A DNA stretch of 64,000 bases from an uncultured Acidobacteriaceae bacterium (GCA_937879855.1 CALFMO010000040.1:1-64000), one strand, 5' to 3'. Shown: positions 34,475 through 42,367, counted from the stretch's first letter. Notes: generated from the letters alone by a model not told the origin. Translations and numbers: made by a program.

Positions 34475-35116
34475 TTACTCCCCACCGCCGTGCGCGGTTC
34501 CTTCTTCGGTATCTATGTGCGCGTCGGCCTCGGCTCCCAGAGTCGAGTGTCCCGTTGCTGCCGTGTGCAAATATTCCCGCATGCACCGCAGGCAGGGAAC
34601 GTAACCTTCTCGTATCGCCTCTTTCGCGGTGAGCGTGCGTTCGGTTTGTTTGTTGTGGATGAAATCGCAGCCGGCCACGTGGAAAACCTTGGCGTCTGAG
34701 GTAACCACTACCATCATGTCAGGCGGAATGCCCTGTCCCGGCTGCGCGTGTTCGGACTTGAGCTCCGGCCCGGCCGTCAGCGAATTCGCCACGCGCAAGC
34801 CGCCCGCAATCAATACCAACGCTGCCACCGGAACCAGCCACGTCGACCACACCGACCATCGGCCGCGGGTCACACGGACGTTCTGCGCGATCCGTCGTTC
34901 CAGCCGTCGCCCAAATCCCGAAGGCGCCTCCATCATGCGCTCGTCGCCATACAAGCGGATGACGTTGCGCGTCCCCTCCAACACCGATGAACAGCGCTGG
35001 CAGGTTCGAAAGTGCTCGTCCATCGCCGCCCGCAGCGTCGGATCGCCGTCGCCCTCCAGATAATTCGAGATCTCGTGCCACACGCGTTCGCAATTGACGG
35101 CTTCGTTGTTCACCAT
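34475..35116 (-). CDS. Zinc anti-sigma factor with a second C-terminal Cys/His cluster
   Basis: The ATG at 35116 follows AAGGGGAA and overlaps the sigma gene by 7 bases, giving 213 residues. The N-terminal ZAS motif is HFRTCQRC (His-x3-Cys-x2-Cys). One membrane helix follows (LVPVAALVLIAGGLRVA). The outer part ends in a small domain, VFHVAGCDFIHNKQ...GYVPCLRC, with a CxxxH and a CxxC, resembling an Ada-like or ribbon metal site. Partner and signal are inferred: it should hold the ECF factor at the membrane, and the second cluster could sense metal, sulphur species or redox state. The frame is open to 35167 but no better start exists. Confidence 0.88.
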   Translation of the reverse strand: MVNNEAVNCERVWHEISNYLEGDGDPTLRAAMDEHFRTCQRCSSVLEGTRNVIRLYGDERMMEAPSGFGRRLERRIAQNVRVTRGRWSVWSTWLVPVAALVLIAGGLRVANSLTAGPELKSEHAQPGQGIPPDMMVVVTSDAKVFHVAGCDFIHNKQTERTLTAKEAIREGYVPCLRCMREYLHTAATGHSTLGAEADAHIDTEEGTAHGGGE

Positions 35117-35790
35117 GGCTTGTTCCCCTTTTCGAATGGCAGCCGGCTGAACCAGCCCTGCTCCCATCCAGCGGCCAGCAGATCGCGCAACATCAGGCGC
35201 GCCCGCAAGAGCCGCGTCTTCACCGAGGCCACTGAGATTCCCAGGGCGTCGGCCGTCTCCTGAATATTTAACTGCTCCATATCCCGCAGTACGAAAACCT
35301 CACGATACTTGCGGTCGAGCGAGGCCAGCGCCTCGGCGAGCTTCTGGCGCACTTCCTTGCGCTCCAGCGCCTCGGAGGGAATCTCGCGCCAATCGGCGAA
35401 GTCGCGAGGCGCATAATCGCTTTCTTCATCGCGCCGGTCATCGATGCCTTCCATCACTACCGTTCGTTCTCTTCGCCGCCGCATCAGTGCCTCGTTCACC
35501 GTGATCTGAATCAGCCAGGTGCTGAACCGCGCTTCCGCACGAAACTGCCGGATGTTGGCAAATGCCTTCAGCACCGCTTCCTGCGCCACATCCTCCGCAT
35601 CGGTTTCGTTGCGAAGGATGGCGAATGCCGCCGCGTAGACGCGCCGTTCGTAGGGCTTGACCAACTCGTAAAACAATTCGTTCTGGCCGCGCTGCACGCG
35701 CGCGATCAAATCCTGCTCGCGCGTCGTCGCCGCGTCGGGCACCGGATTGCGCACAACCGCATTGTTCAAGACCATATCTGGCTCGGACAT
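35110..35790 (-). CDS. ECF-type RNA polymerase sigma factor
   Basis: This 226-residue sigma-70-family factor has region 2 (NELFYELVKPYERRVYAAAF, DAEDVAQEAVLKAFANI, FSTWLIQITVNEALMRRRR) and region 4 (LDRKYREVFVLRDMEQL, ETADALGISVASVKTRLLRA). There is no region 1 or 3, as is standard for ECF factors. Its stop overlaps the anti-sigma start, the usual arrangement of a sigma/anti-sigma pair. The cytochrome gene ends 16 bases upstream, so all three, and perhaps the molybdopterin enzyme, belong to one operon. That makes autoregulation plausible, although I see no clear ECF promoter motif. Confidence 0.95.
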   Translation of the reverse strand: MSEPDMVLNNAVVRNPVPDAATTREQDLIARVQRGQNELFYELVKPYERRVYAAAFAILRNETDAEDVAQEAVLKAFANIRQFRAEARFSTWLIQITVNEALMRRRRERTVVMEGIDDRRDEESDYAPRDFADWREIPSEALERKEVRQKLAEALASLDRKYREVFVLRDMEQLNIQETADALGISVASVKTRLLRARLMLRDLLAAGWEQGWFSRLPFEKGNKPW

Positions 35791-35806
35791 CTTGCCCGTC
35801 GTCTTG

Positions 35807-36502
35807 TCAGTACTCCGGATCCTTCTTCCAACCCGTCAGAATGGAAACGAAATTATTCCAGCCGTGCAGCAACACCATCACCAGATGCCCGAGGACGAAG
35901 GCCAAAATCGCCCACATCACTAAAAAGTGCCACAACCGCGCCCGGTGAAATCCGCCCATCAGCCATGCCAGCCATGAGAACTGCACTGGCTTCCACACGG
36001 CGAGGCCGGTCAGCACCGAGAGCACGCCCAGTCCGATCACGGTGGTGTAAGCATGCTTCTGAAGCGGGTTGTAGGCCTCGCGTACCTCGGGCTTCGGACC
36101 AAAAAAGAAATAGTGCTTCACCATCGGCCATACGCCGGGTAGGTCGCGAGGCGTAAACAAAACCTGGCGGTAGTTTCCGCTGAGCAGTTGATAGCCGAGA
36201 TAGAACAGCCCCGTCGCCATGTAAATCCACATGAACGTCAAGTGCCATTGGAGAGCGCCGCCGAGCCATCCGCCGATGGCGAAAGACTTCGGCCAGTTCA
36301 GCAAATCTTTCTGCGGAATCTTGGCGCCGAAGCTGGGGAAGGCGCGGAAGATTTGCAGGCCGCTCCCTACCAAGACGAAGAGCGCGATCGTGTTTGCCCA
36401 GTGGCACAGGCGCACGGGCAGAGGGTGCTCGTAAGCGGCACGGCCGATGGTCTCGGTCTCTTCGCCGTTGGTGCGGGTGATCTCAACTACGGTGCCGCCC
36501 AT
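35807..36502 (-). CDS. Membrane cytochrome b (b561/thiosulphate-reductase type)
   Basis: AAGGAG lies 7 nt before the ATG at 36502, so I use 231 residues although the frame opens at 36529. Four to five membrane helices are apparent (LCHWANTIALFVLVGSGLQI, LTFMWIYMATGLFYLGYQL, AYTTVIGLGVLSVLTGLAVW, LWHFLVMWAILAFVLGHLVM). Paired histidines at HPLPVRLCHW, WHLTF, KHAY and LWHF/LGHLV are suited to bind two b hemes. Such subunits pass electrons between quinones and a periplasmic molybdoenzyme. The upstream gene encodes a molybdopterin oxidoreductase, its likely partner. One 96-bp repeat fills the gap between them. Confidence 0.9.
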   Translation of the reverse strand: MGGTVVEITRTNGEETETIGRAAYEHPLPVRLCHWANTIALFVLVGSGLQIFRAFPSFGAKIPQKDLLNWPKSFAIGGWLGGALQWHLTFMWIYMATGLFYLGYQLLSGNYRQVLFTPRDLPGVWPMVKHYFFFGPKPEVREAYNPLQKHAYTTVIGLGVLSVLTGLAVWKPVQFSWLAWLMGGFHRARLWHFLVMWAILAFVLGHLVMVLLHGWNNFVSILTGWKKDPEY

Positions 36503-36516
36503 TCGCTTGCTCCTTG

Positions 36517-36612
36517 GTAACGCCGCCATCTTGGCGGCTGTCGCGGGGGCGTCCCGCCCGCGCGTGCGAGGCCGAGACGGCCTCGCGACGGCCGGCGGGA
36601 CGCCGGCGCTAC
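36517..36612. repeat. 96-bp self-complementary repeat, copy 2
   Basis: It matches copy 1 at 34351-34446 over its full length and in the same orientation. The arms GCCGCC/GGCGGC, GCGGGGGCG, GCGAGGCCG/CGGCCTCGC and GCCGGC/GCCGGC are kept. The first loop changes from GACTC to ATCTT, and small changes occur in the second hairpin (CGCCCGCGC) and the terminal stem (GTAACGCCG against CGGCGCTAC). It fills the gap between the molybdopterin gene stop and the cytochrome gene, ending one base short of that stop codon. Confidence 0.88.
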
Positions 36613-36613
36613 A

Positions 36614-37507
36614 TCACAGGCCGTAGAAAGATGAGTATCCCTGGTCTTCCCAATAGCCGACTTTCTGCAGAACGTTGGTGACCTTCAGATCGGTCAGGTA
36701 CTTGGCCTGCTTGTAACCAATCTTGGTCGGGACACTTAAGCGCAGCGGTGCGCCGTGTTCGCGCGTCAGCGGCTGGTCGTACATCTCGTAACACAGCAGC
36801 GTCTGAGGATGCAGCGCCGTCGCCATGTCGAGCGATTCGTAGTAATCGTCGGCGCAGGTCACAGTAATAAATCGGGCAGAGGTGTCGGCACCAATCTTGC
36901 TCAGAAAATCGGAGAGGCGCGCGCCACCGAAGCGACCAATCACGTCCCAGCCTTCGACGCAGATGTGGCGTGTATTCTGCCGGACGCGCGGCAGGGCTTG
37001 GATCTGCCCCAGTTTGTAGTCGCCGGGCCTTTGCACGGCGCCGCTCACCGTCAAGCTCCAGTTCTCGAAAATAACTCCCGGATCATCCACGTCGTAGTCG
37101 TTGATGGGAAACTTTTCGAACGGCGTCAGGTGGGCATCGGCAAAGGTCGGAGCCAGAAGGCTCTGCCGGAACAGGCGCGCAGATGCCCAATCGCTGAATC
37201 GCAGCCCCTTCATGAGCAGTGCTTGCTGAAAGCGCGGAATGGCAAAGGCGCCCAATGCCAGCAGGGGCGCAACCTTCAGCAGTTCGCGGCGCGACATCTT
37301 GGCGAACTTGTGCTCATCGATGCTTGGGCGCTCAATCTTCGAGCGGATAATCGTTGGGGTGGCTTGCTCTACATTGGCGACTTGGGGCGCGACGGCTTGC
37401 GGCGGCGCACTTACTGGGGCGGTGGAGGGCGGGGCCGTCGGTTTCGTGAGTTCGGAATTGCCCGCCTTTGGATTGTCGCTGCCCGGCTTGATATTCTCTG
37501 GTTCCAT
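36614..37507 (-). CDS. Exported molybdopterin oxidoreductase (sulphite-oxidase/MsrP-like)
   Basis: This 297-residue protein has a sulphite-oxidase-type molybdopterin domain. The molybdenum-ligand cysteine is C183 in TRHICVEGWDVIGRFGG, and DDYYESLDMATALHPQTLL, HGAPLRLSVPTKIGYK and LTDLKVTNVL are also family-like. A twin-arginine signal is visible at SRRELLKVAPLLALGAFAI, but about 70 residues, Pro/Ala-rich (20-45), precede it. The ATG at 37507 has AGGAAG 4 nt upstream, which supports the long N-terminus. The membrane cytochrome gene downstream is the probable electron partner. Substrate could be sulphite, methionine sulphoxide or another; the sequence does not settle it. Confidence 0.9.
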   Translation of the reverse strand: MEPENIKPGSDNPKAGNSELTKPTAPPSTAPVSAPPQAVAPQVANVEQATPTIIRSKIERPSIDEHKFAKMSRRELLKVAPLLALGAFAIPRFQQALLMKGLRFSDWASARLFRQSLLAPTFADAHLTPFEKFPINDYDVDDPGVIFENWSLTVSGAVQRPGDYKLGQIQALPRVRQNTRHICVEGWDVIGRFGGARLSDFLSKIGADTSARFITVTCADDYYESLDMATALHPQTLLCYEMYDQPLTREHGAPLRLSVPTKIGYKQAKYLTDLKVTNVLQKVGYWEDQGYSSFYGL

Positions 37508-37712
37508 AGACTTCCTTCAATCCCGCACGCCCCCCACCATGGGATTCCGAAGTCGCAACAAAGTTACGGCGAAGTGAGCGCCAAAGATACCACAAGGGGC
37601 AGGCCGGCCTGTTGGCAGTCCTTCCATGCTCTCACTTATGCCACTTTTGCTTGGCTTTCGGCGGTTTTAAAGGCATACTATCCGCAATATTCAGGAGTTC
37701 CCAAGTCCCGGC

Positions 37713-38582
37713 ATGCTCGATTTCAAGAATTTAAACCCAAAAACTGACCGTCTGCTTGCGGCCGCGCCCGTGGCTCGTACCGCCCAGGAACAAAAGCAGC
37801 GGCGCATGATGGTCGTAGCCCTGGTTCTGCTTCTGATTGCATTGGGATTTGTACTCTATCGCGATCGCGATTTCTGGTTCCCTGAAACGCAGGAAGCGGA
37901 CGAAACGGTACCGCCTCAGCAGGCTGTTCCTGCGGCTACAAGTCCAACGCCAACGGCTGTTGCTCGGCCGGCCACGGCGCTTCATAAGAAATCCCACAGC
38001 AACACTGGAAATGCGAAAGTGGCGGCTCCGTCCCAGACTGCTTCGGCGCAACCCGACGCCGCCCCGTCCGCCGCCACGGAAATGTCCGGCCCGGGTCTGA
38101 ACGCGGTGACCACCAGAACCGTGCTGCCGCCACTGGAAGTCGAAGTAGTCGCTGGAGACGTTCATCGGACGGTACATCCCGGCAGCAATTCGGTGCGAGT
38201 TGATCTGCAGCCCGGTTCGGCTCCGCAGCAAGTCGCGGTGCCTCCCGCAGTCGCCAGCGCCAGCGCCGCTAGCGTGACCAGCAGCGCCGCCGAGCACGTG
38301 CAGATGTCCGCCGATACGGCCGAGGTAGTCAGCCGTCCGGTGAAGCCTGACTATCCGCTATTGGCGCGGCAAATGAAAGTACAAGGCTCGGTGATTCTGC
38401 AGGCTCTGATCGGCCGCGATGGCCTGATCCAGGATCTTCACGTGGTCAGCGGTCCTCCAATTCTGGCCAGCGCCGCGCGGGAGGCGGTAAAGCAGTGGCA
38501 CTTCAAGCCGCACTATCTGGGCGAGGAAGCGGTCGAGACCCAAGCTCGGATCACCGTCAATTTCACCATCTCCACAAATTGA
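37713..38582 (+). CDS. TonB-family protein
   Basis: This 289-residue protein has one membrane helix (MMVVALVLLLIALGFVLY, about 32-49) after a basic cytoplasmic segment. A Pro/Ala/Gln/Ser-rich linker (about 60-200) with a short beta-like part (LPPLEVEVVAGDVHRTVHPG) follows. The C-terminal TonB domain reads VKPDYPLLARQMKVQGSVIL, IQDLHVVSGPPILASAAREA and VKQWHFKPHYLGE. It differs in linker composition from the TonB at 23304 and has no GF repeats. It is a monocistronic gene, divergent from the molybdopterin operon, with a 205-base gap between. No receptor or ExbBD genes adjoin. Confidence 0.9.
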   Translation: MLDFKNLNPKTDRLLAAAPVARTAQEQKQRRMMVVALVLLLIALGFVLYRDRDFWFPETQEADETVPPQQAVPAATSPTPTAVARPATALHKKSHSNTGNAKVAAPSQTASAQPDAAPSAATEMSGPGLNAVTTRTVLPPLEVEVVAGDVHRTVHPGSNSVRVDLQPGSAPQQVAVPPAVASASAASVTSSAAEHVQMSADTAEVVSRPVKPDYPLLARQMKVQGSVILQALIGRDGLIQDLHVVSGPPILASAAREAVKQWHFKPHYLGEEAVETQARITVNFTISTN

Positions 38583-38717
38583 ACCCCTGGTTTTCCGCGA
38601 TCCAGATCATGATCCACAAATGACGAGCGCCTTAGCCTCTTGCGAGACCAAGGCGCCCGGGCAGCCCTCCCCAGAACTGCTCACTCACGAAAATAAAATG
38701 GTGAAATCGTCTTGCCT

Positions 38718-38735
38718 ATGGCACTTCCGTGCCAT
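38718..38735. terminator. Small perfect hairpin between tonB-like gene and PAS/GGDEF gene
   Basis: ATGGCAC and GTGCCAT form a 7-bp perfect stem with a TTCC loop. There is no U-tract. The 298-base gap between the two genes holds no other feature I can identify, and I do not see a c-di-GMP riboswitch consensus here. Confidence 0.25.
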
Positions 38736-38880
38736 GCGCCCGTCGCTCGCCTGCATTTCTATCCGCCTTAGAAACAAGGGCTTCAGTCGGTCGCGCAATA
38801 AAACGCAGTGCGGCGCGTTCTGAAGTCCGGGTGGATTTTGCCGATGAGAAAGATAGTCAGAGATTGTCCTCTGAGCCCGT

Positions 38881-39807
38881 ATGCCCTCATTTCACGACCC
38901 AGACGTTTGCCGCAGCATCATCGAAAGCCTGCCCAGCGGACTGTGCGTGGTCGACATGCAGAAGAAAATTGTGTTCTGGAGCGATGGGGCTGAGCGAATC
39001 ACAGGCCACTTGCGGCACGAGGTGATCGGGCACTGCTGTATCTCGGAAACATTGCTGCACTGCGATCAGCCGGAATGTGAATTCTGCAAGGAGGACTGCG
39101 CGATTGCGCGCGCCATCAAGACCTCGCAACCGGCGGAAGCCATCAGTTTCTTGCATCACAAAGTCGGGCATGAAATTCCGGTCCGCGTGCGCGCAGTGCC
39201 GGTGCGCAACACCCACGGCTCGATTATCGGGGCCGTAGAAACCTTCGAAGAGTTGCAACCGGCGGCGAGCCCGGACCATCGCGAATACACGCTGAAACTT
39301 CCCGGGTGTGTCGACAACGAGACGGGCGTAGCCAGCATGATGCTGATGCGATCGCACCTGCGGCAGACGCTGGCGACATTCGTCGAAGTGCAGGTGCCAT
39401 TCGGAGTGTTGTGTTTGCGGCTCGAGGGTTTGCAGCACTTCCGAGCCAGCCTGGGAGCCGAGGCCGCCTCGTCGTTATTACGAGTGGTGGCGCGTTCGCT
39501 GGAGAGCACGCTGTGGACGACGGACCATATCGGGCGCTGGAGCGACGAGCAGTTTCTGGTGATCTTGAATGGCTGCCGTGCCGAAACACTTCATTCCGTG
39601 AGCGAACGCGTGCGCCGCATGTTGTCCCGCGATGGAATCGAGTGGTGGGGAGAACGGCGGTCCCTGCCAGTTTCCATTGGCGAAGCCGCAGCGCAGTCCG
39701 AGGATACGGTCGATACCCTGATCGAGCGAGCGCAGAAATCGCTGGAGGCAGCAGCGGCGTGGCGAGGCCGCGGCGCTTCGGCTGCGAGCGGAAGGACGGA
39801 AAGCTAG
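38881..39807 (+). CDS. PAS-domain protein with degenerate GGDEF domain
   Basis: This 308-residue soluble protein begins with a PAS domain (SIIESLPSGLCVVDMQKKIV...) that includes a cysteine cluster, HCDQPECEFCKEDCAIA, and the GHEIPVRVRAVPVRNTHGSI block. After a linker, the C-terminal ~170 residues fold like a GGDEF domain (VPFGVLCLRLEGLQHFRASL, LLRVVARSLESTLWTTDHIG), but the active-site motif is RWSDEQFLVIL instead of GG(D/E)EF. The domain probably has no cyclase activity and could bind nucleotide or protein instead. The motA start is three bases from its stop, so it may regulate the motor. No obvious ribosome site precedes the ATG. Confidence 0.87.
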   Translation: MPSFHDPDVCRSIIESLPSGLCVVDMQKKIVFWSDGAERITGHLRHEVIGHCCISETLLHCDQPECEFCKEDCAIARAIKTSQPAEAISFLHHKVGHEIPVRVRAVPVRNTHGSIIGAVETFEELQPAASPDHREYTLKLPGCVDNETGVASMMLMRSHLRQTLATFVEVQVPFGVLCLRLEGLQHFRASLGAEAASSLLRVVARSLESTLWTTDHIGRWSDEQFLVILNGCRAETLHSVSERVRRMLSRDGIEWWGERRSLPVSIGEAAAQSEDTVDTLIERAQKSLEAAAAWRGRGASAASGRTES

Positions 39808-39809
39808 CA

Positions 39810-40760
39810 ATGTTTGCGATTATCGGCATCATCGTGGTTTTCGGTTGTGTAGCGGCCGGCTACCTGATGGAGCATGGCAACCTGCGGGTGCTGGTGCAAC
39901 CGGCAGAATTGATCATCATCGGCGGCGCCGCCATCGGGACGTTGCTGGTCGCCAATCCGATGCACATTTTGAAGAAGATCGCCGGAGGAATCGGCGGCGT
40001 CTTTGGCAGTTCGAAGTTCAGCAGGCAGACTTATATTGACACCTTGAAAATGATGTACGACCTGCTGAACAAGGCGCGCAAAGATGGATTGATGGCTTTG
40101 GAAGGGGATGTCGAAGAACCGGAAAAGAGCGCGGTTTTTACCAAGAACCCGGCATTCCTCAAGAACCATCATGTTCGCGATTTTGTCTGCGATTCGTTGC
40201 GCATGGCGATCACGGGCGTGGATGCTTTTGATCTCGATCAGATGCTCGACCTCGATCTGGAAGTTCATCATCAGGATTCCTCGCAACCTACCGCCGCCCT
40301 CAGCACGATGGCTGATTCTTTGCCGGGACTTGGAATCGTGGCCGCGGTGCTCGGTGTCGTGATTACCATGGGAGCGCTGGGCGGGCCCCCCGAGGAAATC
40401 GGAAATAAAGTCGCTGCCGCCCTGGTGGGAACGTTTTTGGGGATTCTGCTTTGCTACGGACTAGTCGGACCGATCGCGGCCAACATGACCAAGGCGGCGG
40501 AGGAAGAGCACGCCTTTCTCTACGTGATGCGGGTGCTGATGGTCTCTTTTTTAAAAGGCACGGCTCCCATCATGGCCGTAGAAGTGGCGCGGCGGGCGGT
40601 ACCGGGCCACGTGCGGCCATCATTCAAGGAATTGGAAGCGGCCTGCCGCAACAAAACACCGGACGCAGCGCCACCGGACGCCCCGACGGAAGAGACACCG
40701 GGCGCACCGCCCGACGCGCCTCCGGAAGAGTCAGCGGATGCGGCAGCAGCTTCGTCCTGA
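39810..40760 (+). CDS. motA: Flagellar motor stator protein MotA
   Basis: The ATG at 39810 gives a 316-residue protein. Four membrane helices are present, and the key residues align with E. coli MotA: R90 and E98 in NKARKDGLMALE (torque loop), P172 in ADSLPGLGIVAAVLG and P221 in LVGPIAAN. These contact FliG or gate the proton path. The protein ends in a ~45-residue Pro/Ala/Asp/Glu-rich tail absent from many homologues. It lies in a cluster with the PAS/GGDEF-like gene and motB, but no other flagellar gene is in the window. The longer frame that opens at 39306 overlaps the PAS gene and is not used. Confidence 0.95.
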   Translation: MFAIIGIIVVFGCVAAGYLMEHGNLRVLVQPAELIIIGGAAIGTLLVANPMHILKKIAGGIGGVFGSSKFSRQTYIDTLKMMYDLLNKARKDGLMALEGDVEEPEKSAVFTKNPAFLKNHHVRDFVCDSLRMAITGVDAFDLDQMLDLDLEVHHQDSSQPTAALSTMADSLPGLGIVAAVLGVVITMGALGGPPEEIGNKVAAALVGTFLGILLCYGLVGPIAANMTKAAEEEHAFLYVMRVLMVSFLKGTAPIMAVEVARRAVPGHVRPSFKELEAACRNKTPDAAPPDAPTEETPGAPPDAPPEESADAAAASS

Positions 40761-40784
40761 GCTTCACGTTCGCCGACAACAACT

Positions 40785-41609
40785 ATGGATAAGACACGTC
40801 CCATCATCATTCTCAAGAAGAAGAGCGGCCACGGCGGTCACCACGGGGGCGCGTGGAAGGTCGCGTATGCCGACTTTGTCACTGCGATGATGGCGCTGTT
40901 CATCGTTCTCTGGTTGCTCAACTCGAGCAAGCAGGTTCAAGAGGCCGTCGGCGGATATTTCAAAGATCCCACGGGCACAGCCAAAAAAGTCGGCTCCAAC
41001 ATGACGGGCTCCGGAGAGAATTTCACGCTGACCCGCGACAACATGCCCAAGCTCAAAGAACAACTGCAGACAGCAATGAAGCAGATGGTGGACTTCGAAA
41101 AATTGAAGAGCCATATCGAGATGACGGTAACGGCGGAAGGGCTTCGTATTGAACTCTCCGAGTCGGCCACCGGCACTTTTTTTGACAGCGGCAGCGCCAA
41201 GCTGAACGGTGATGGCAAGGAGATGCTGGTTACTTTGGCCCAGGAGTTGGGCAACCTCCCCAATAAGCTGTCGATTGAAGGTCACACGGATTCGACGCCT
41301 TACGCTCCATCCGCTGCCTATGGAAACTGGGAACTATCCTCCGATCGCGCCAACGCCGCGCGGCGCGTGATGCAGGGCAATGGCGTCAGGGCGGACCAGG
41401 TCACGCAAGTCCGCGGATTTGCCGATCAGCGGCTGCGCAAGCCCGACTCTCCACTCGACCCATGCAATCGCCGCATTTCTCTGATCGTGCAGTACATCGT
41501 GAAAAATAACGATAACGATGAGGAAGACACCAAACCCTCGGGCAAAGACGGGCAGCACGACGACAGCAAGATGCCACGCGCCGGGGAAAAATCTGACTCC
41601 AAGCACTAG
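40785..41609 (+). CDS. motB: Flagellar motor stator protein MotB
   Basis: This 274-residue partner of MotA has a basic N-terminus and one membrane helix (VAYADFVTAMMALFIVLWLL) with the proton-binding D30. A periplasmic linker leads to an OmpA-type peptidoglycan-binding domain (FFDSGSAKLNGDGKEML, SIEGHTDSTPYA, ELSSDRANAARRVM, NRRISLIVQYI). It ends with a ~35-residue polar Asp/Lys/Ser-rich tail. The gene lies 24 bases after motA, so the stator is probably one transcript. A bare MotA/MotB pair outside a flagellar operon is common in Acidobacteria and could serve gliding-like or adhesion-related functions as well as flagella. Confidence 0.95.
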   Translation: MDKTRPIIILKKKSGHGGHHGGAWKVAYADFVTAMMALFIVLWLLNSSKQVQEAVGGYFKDPTGTAKKVGSNMTGSGENFTLTRDNMPKLKEQLQTAMKQMVDFEKLKSHIEMTVTAEGLRIELSESATGTFFDSGSAKLNGDGKEMLVTLAQELGNLPNKLSIEGHTDSTPYAPSAAYGNWELSSDRANAARRVMQGNGVRADQVTQVRGFADQRLRKPDSPLDPCNRRISLIVQYIVKNNDNDEEDTKPSGKDGQHDDSKMPRAGEKSDSKH

Positions 41610-41782
41610 AGGCGCGGCCCAAGCGCTGTTTGACCGGCGGAAACGACTGTGCAACACTGCTCTCGGATTTTCCTTGCTTTCGGCTGCGCCACGCTGAGGC
41701 TCTTTGATATGCGATTTTGCTACCCTCACTTTGTCGTTTTTCTGTTCACCTCCGCTGCCATGGCTCGACTTTGACGAAAAAG

Positions 41783-42367
41783 ATGGGTGGAACGAGACGC
41801 AGCTGGATTCTTGTAGCGGTCGTATTCGTAGCGTTGGTGGTTTTCGCGGCGAACGCGGGCAGGTTGTTGGTGGTGGATGCTCCCCAGCCTTCAGACGTGC
41901 TTCTGGTACTTGCTGGCGAGACAGATCGTCGTCCGGCTCGCGCCATTCAGCTTCTGGATCAGGGCTATGGACGCCTGGTGTTGATCGACGTTCCGGCAAC
42001 GGCCAAGGTCTATGACTTCACTCAACTCGAGATTGCCAAGAACTATGTTGAGCACCTGCGGCAAGCCGGTGCGGTTCGAATCTGTCCCATCAAGGGGCTT
42101 TCAACCCGGGAAGAATCGCACGATGCGGCACGATGTCTGGCGTCTGAAGCAGGCGCGCGGGTGCTGATCGTTACGTCGGATTACCATACCCGCCGGTCTT
42201 TGAGCATCTTCCGCCATGAAGTCCGTGGCAGGTCCTTTTCTGTGGCTGCGGCTTATGACGACATCCAGTTTGGCACGCGCTGGTGGACCAACCGGCAGTG
42301 GGCCAAAACCTGCGTCAGCGAATGGCTGCGGCTGGTGTGGTGGAATGCCGTCGAACGATGGGAATGA
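41783..42367 (+). CDS. Membrane-anchored DUF218 (YdcF-like) protein
   Basis: This product of about 194 residues (ATG 41783; open from 41717) has an N-terminal membrane helix (WILVAVVFVALVVFAANAG) and the DUF218 fold. That part includes SDVLLVLAGETDRRPARAIQ, LVLIDVPATAKVYDF, STREESHDAARCLASEA and VLIVTSDYHTRRSLSIFRHE. Family members (YdcF, SanA, ElyC) act in envelope or polysaccharide metabolism, but the chemistry is poorly known. The S/T-x-EE/T and SDYHTRR motifs fit a conserved nucleotide or phosphate site. The start is uncertain because no ribosome site is clear; TTG at 41771 is possible. It is 170 bases after motB on the same strand. Confidence 0.82.
   Translation: MGGTRRSWILVAVVFVALVVFAANAGRLLVVDAPQPSDVLLVLAGETDRRPARAIQLLDQGYGRLVLIDVPATAKVYDFTQLEIAKNYVEHLRQAGAVRICPIKGLSTREESHDAARCLASEAGARVLIVTSDYHTRRSLSIFRHEVRGRSFSVAAAYDDIQFGTRWWTNRQWAKTCVSEWLRLVWWNAVERWE

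Noticed and set aside
34351..36612. Composite transposon bounded by the two 96-bp repeats
   Set aside because: The repeats are direct, no transposase lies between them, no target-site duplication was evident, and the enclosed genes form a coherent operon with the gene outside.
38583..38880. Possible c-di-GMP riboswitch before the PAS/GGDEF-like gene
   Set aside because: A small hairpin is present, but the conserved GEMM core bases and paired helices could not be found.
39306..39809. In-frame 5' extension of motA starting at 39306
   Set aside because: It overlaps the PAS/GGDEF-like gene and is Arg/Gly-rich filler; the ATG at 39810 starts exactly where MotA homology begins.
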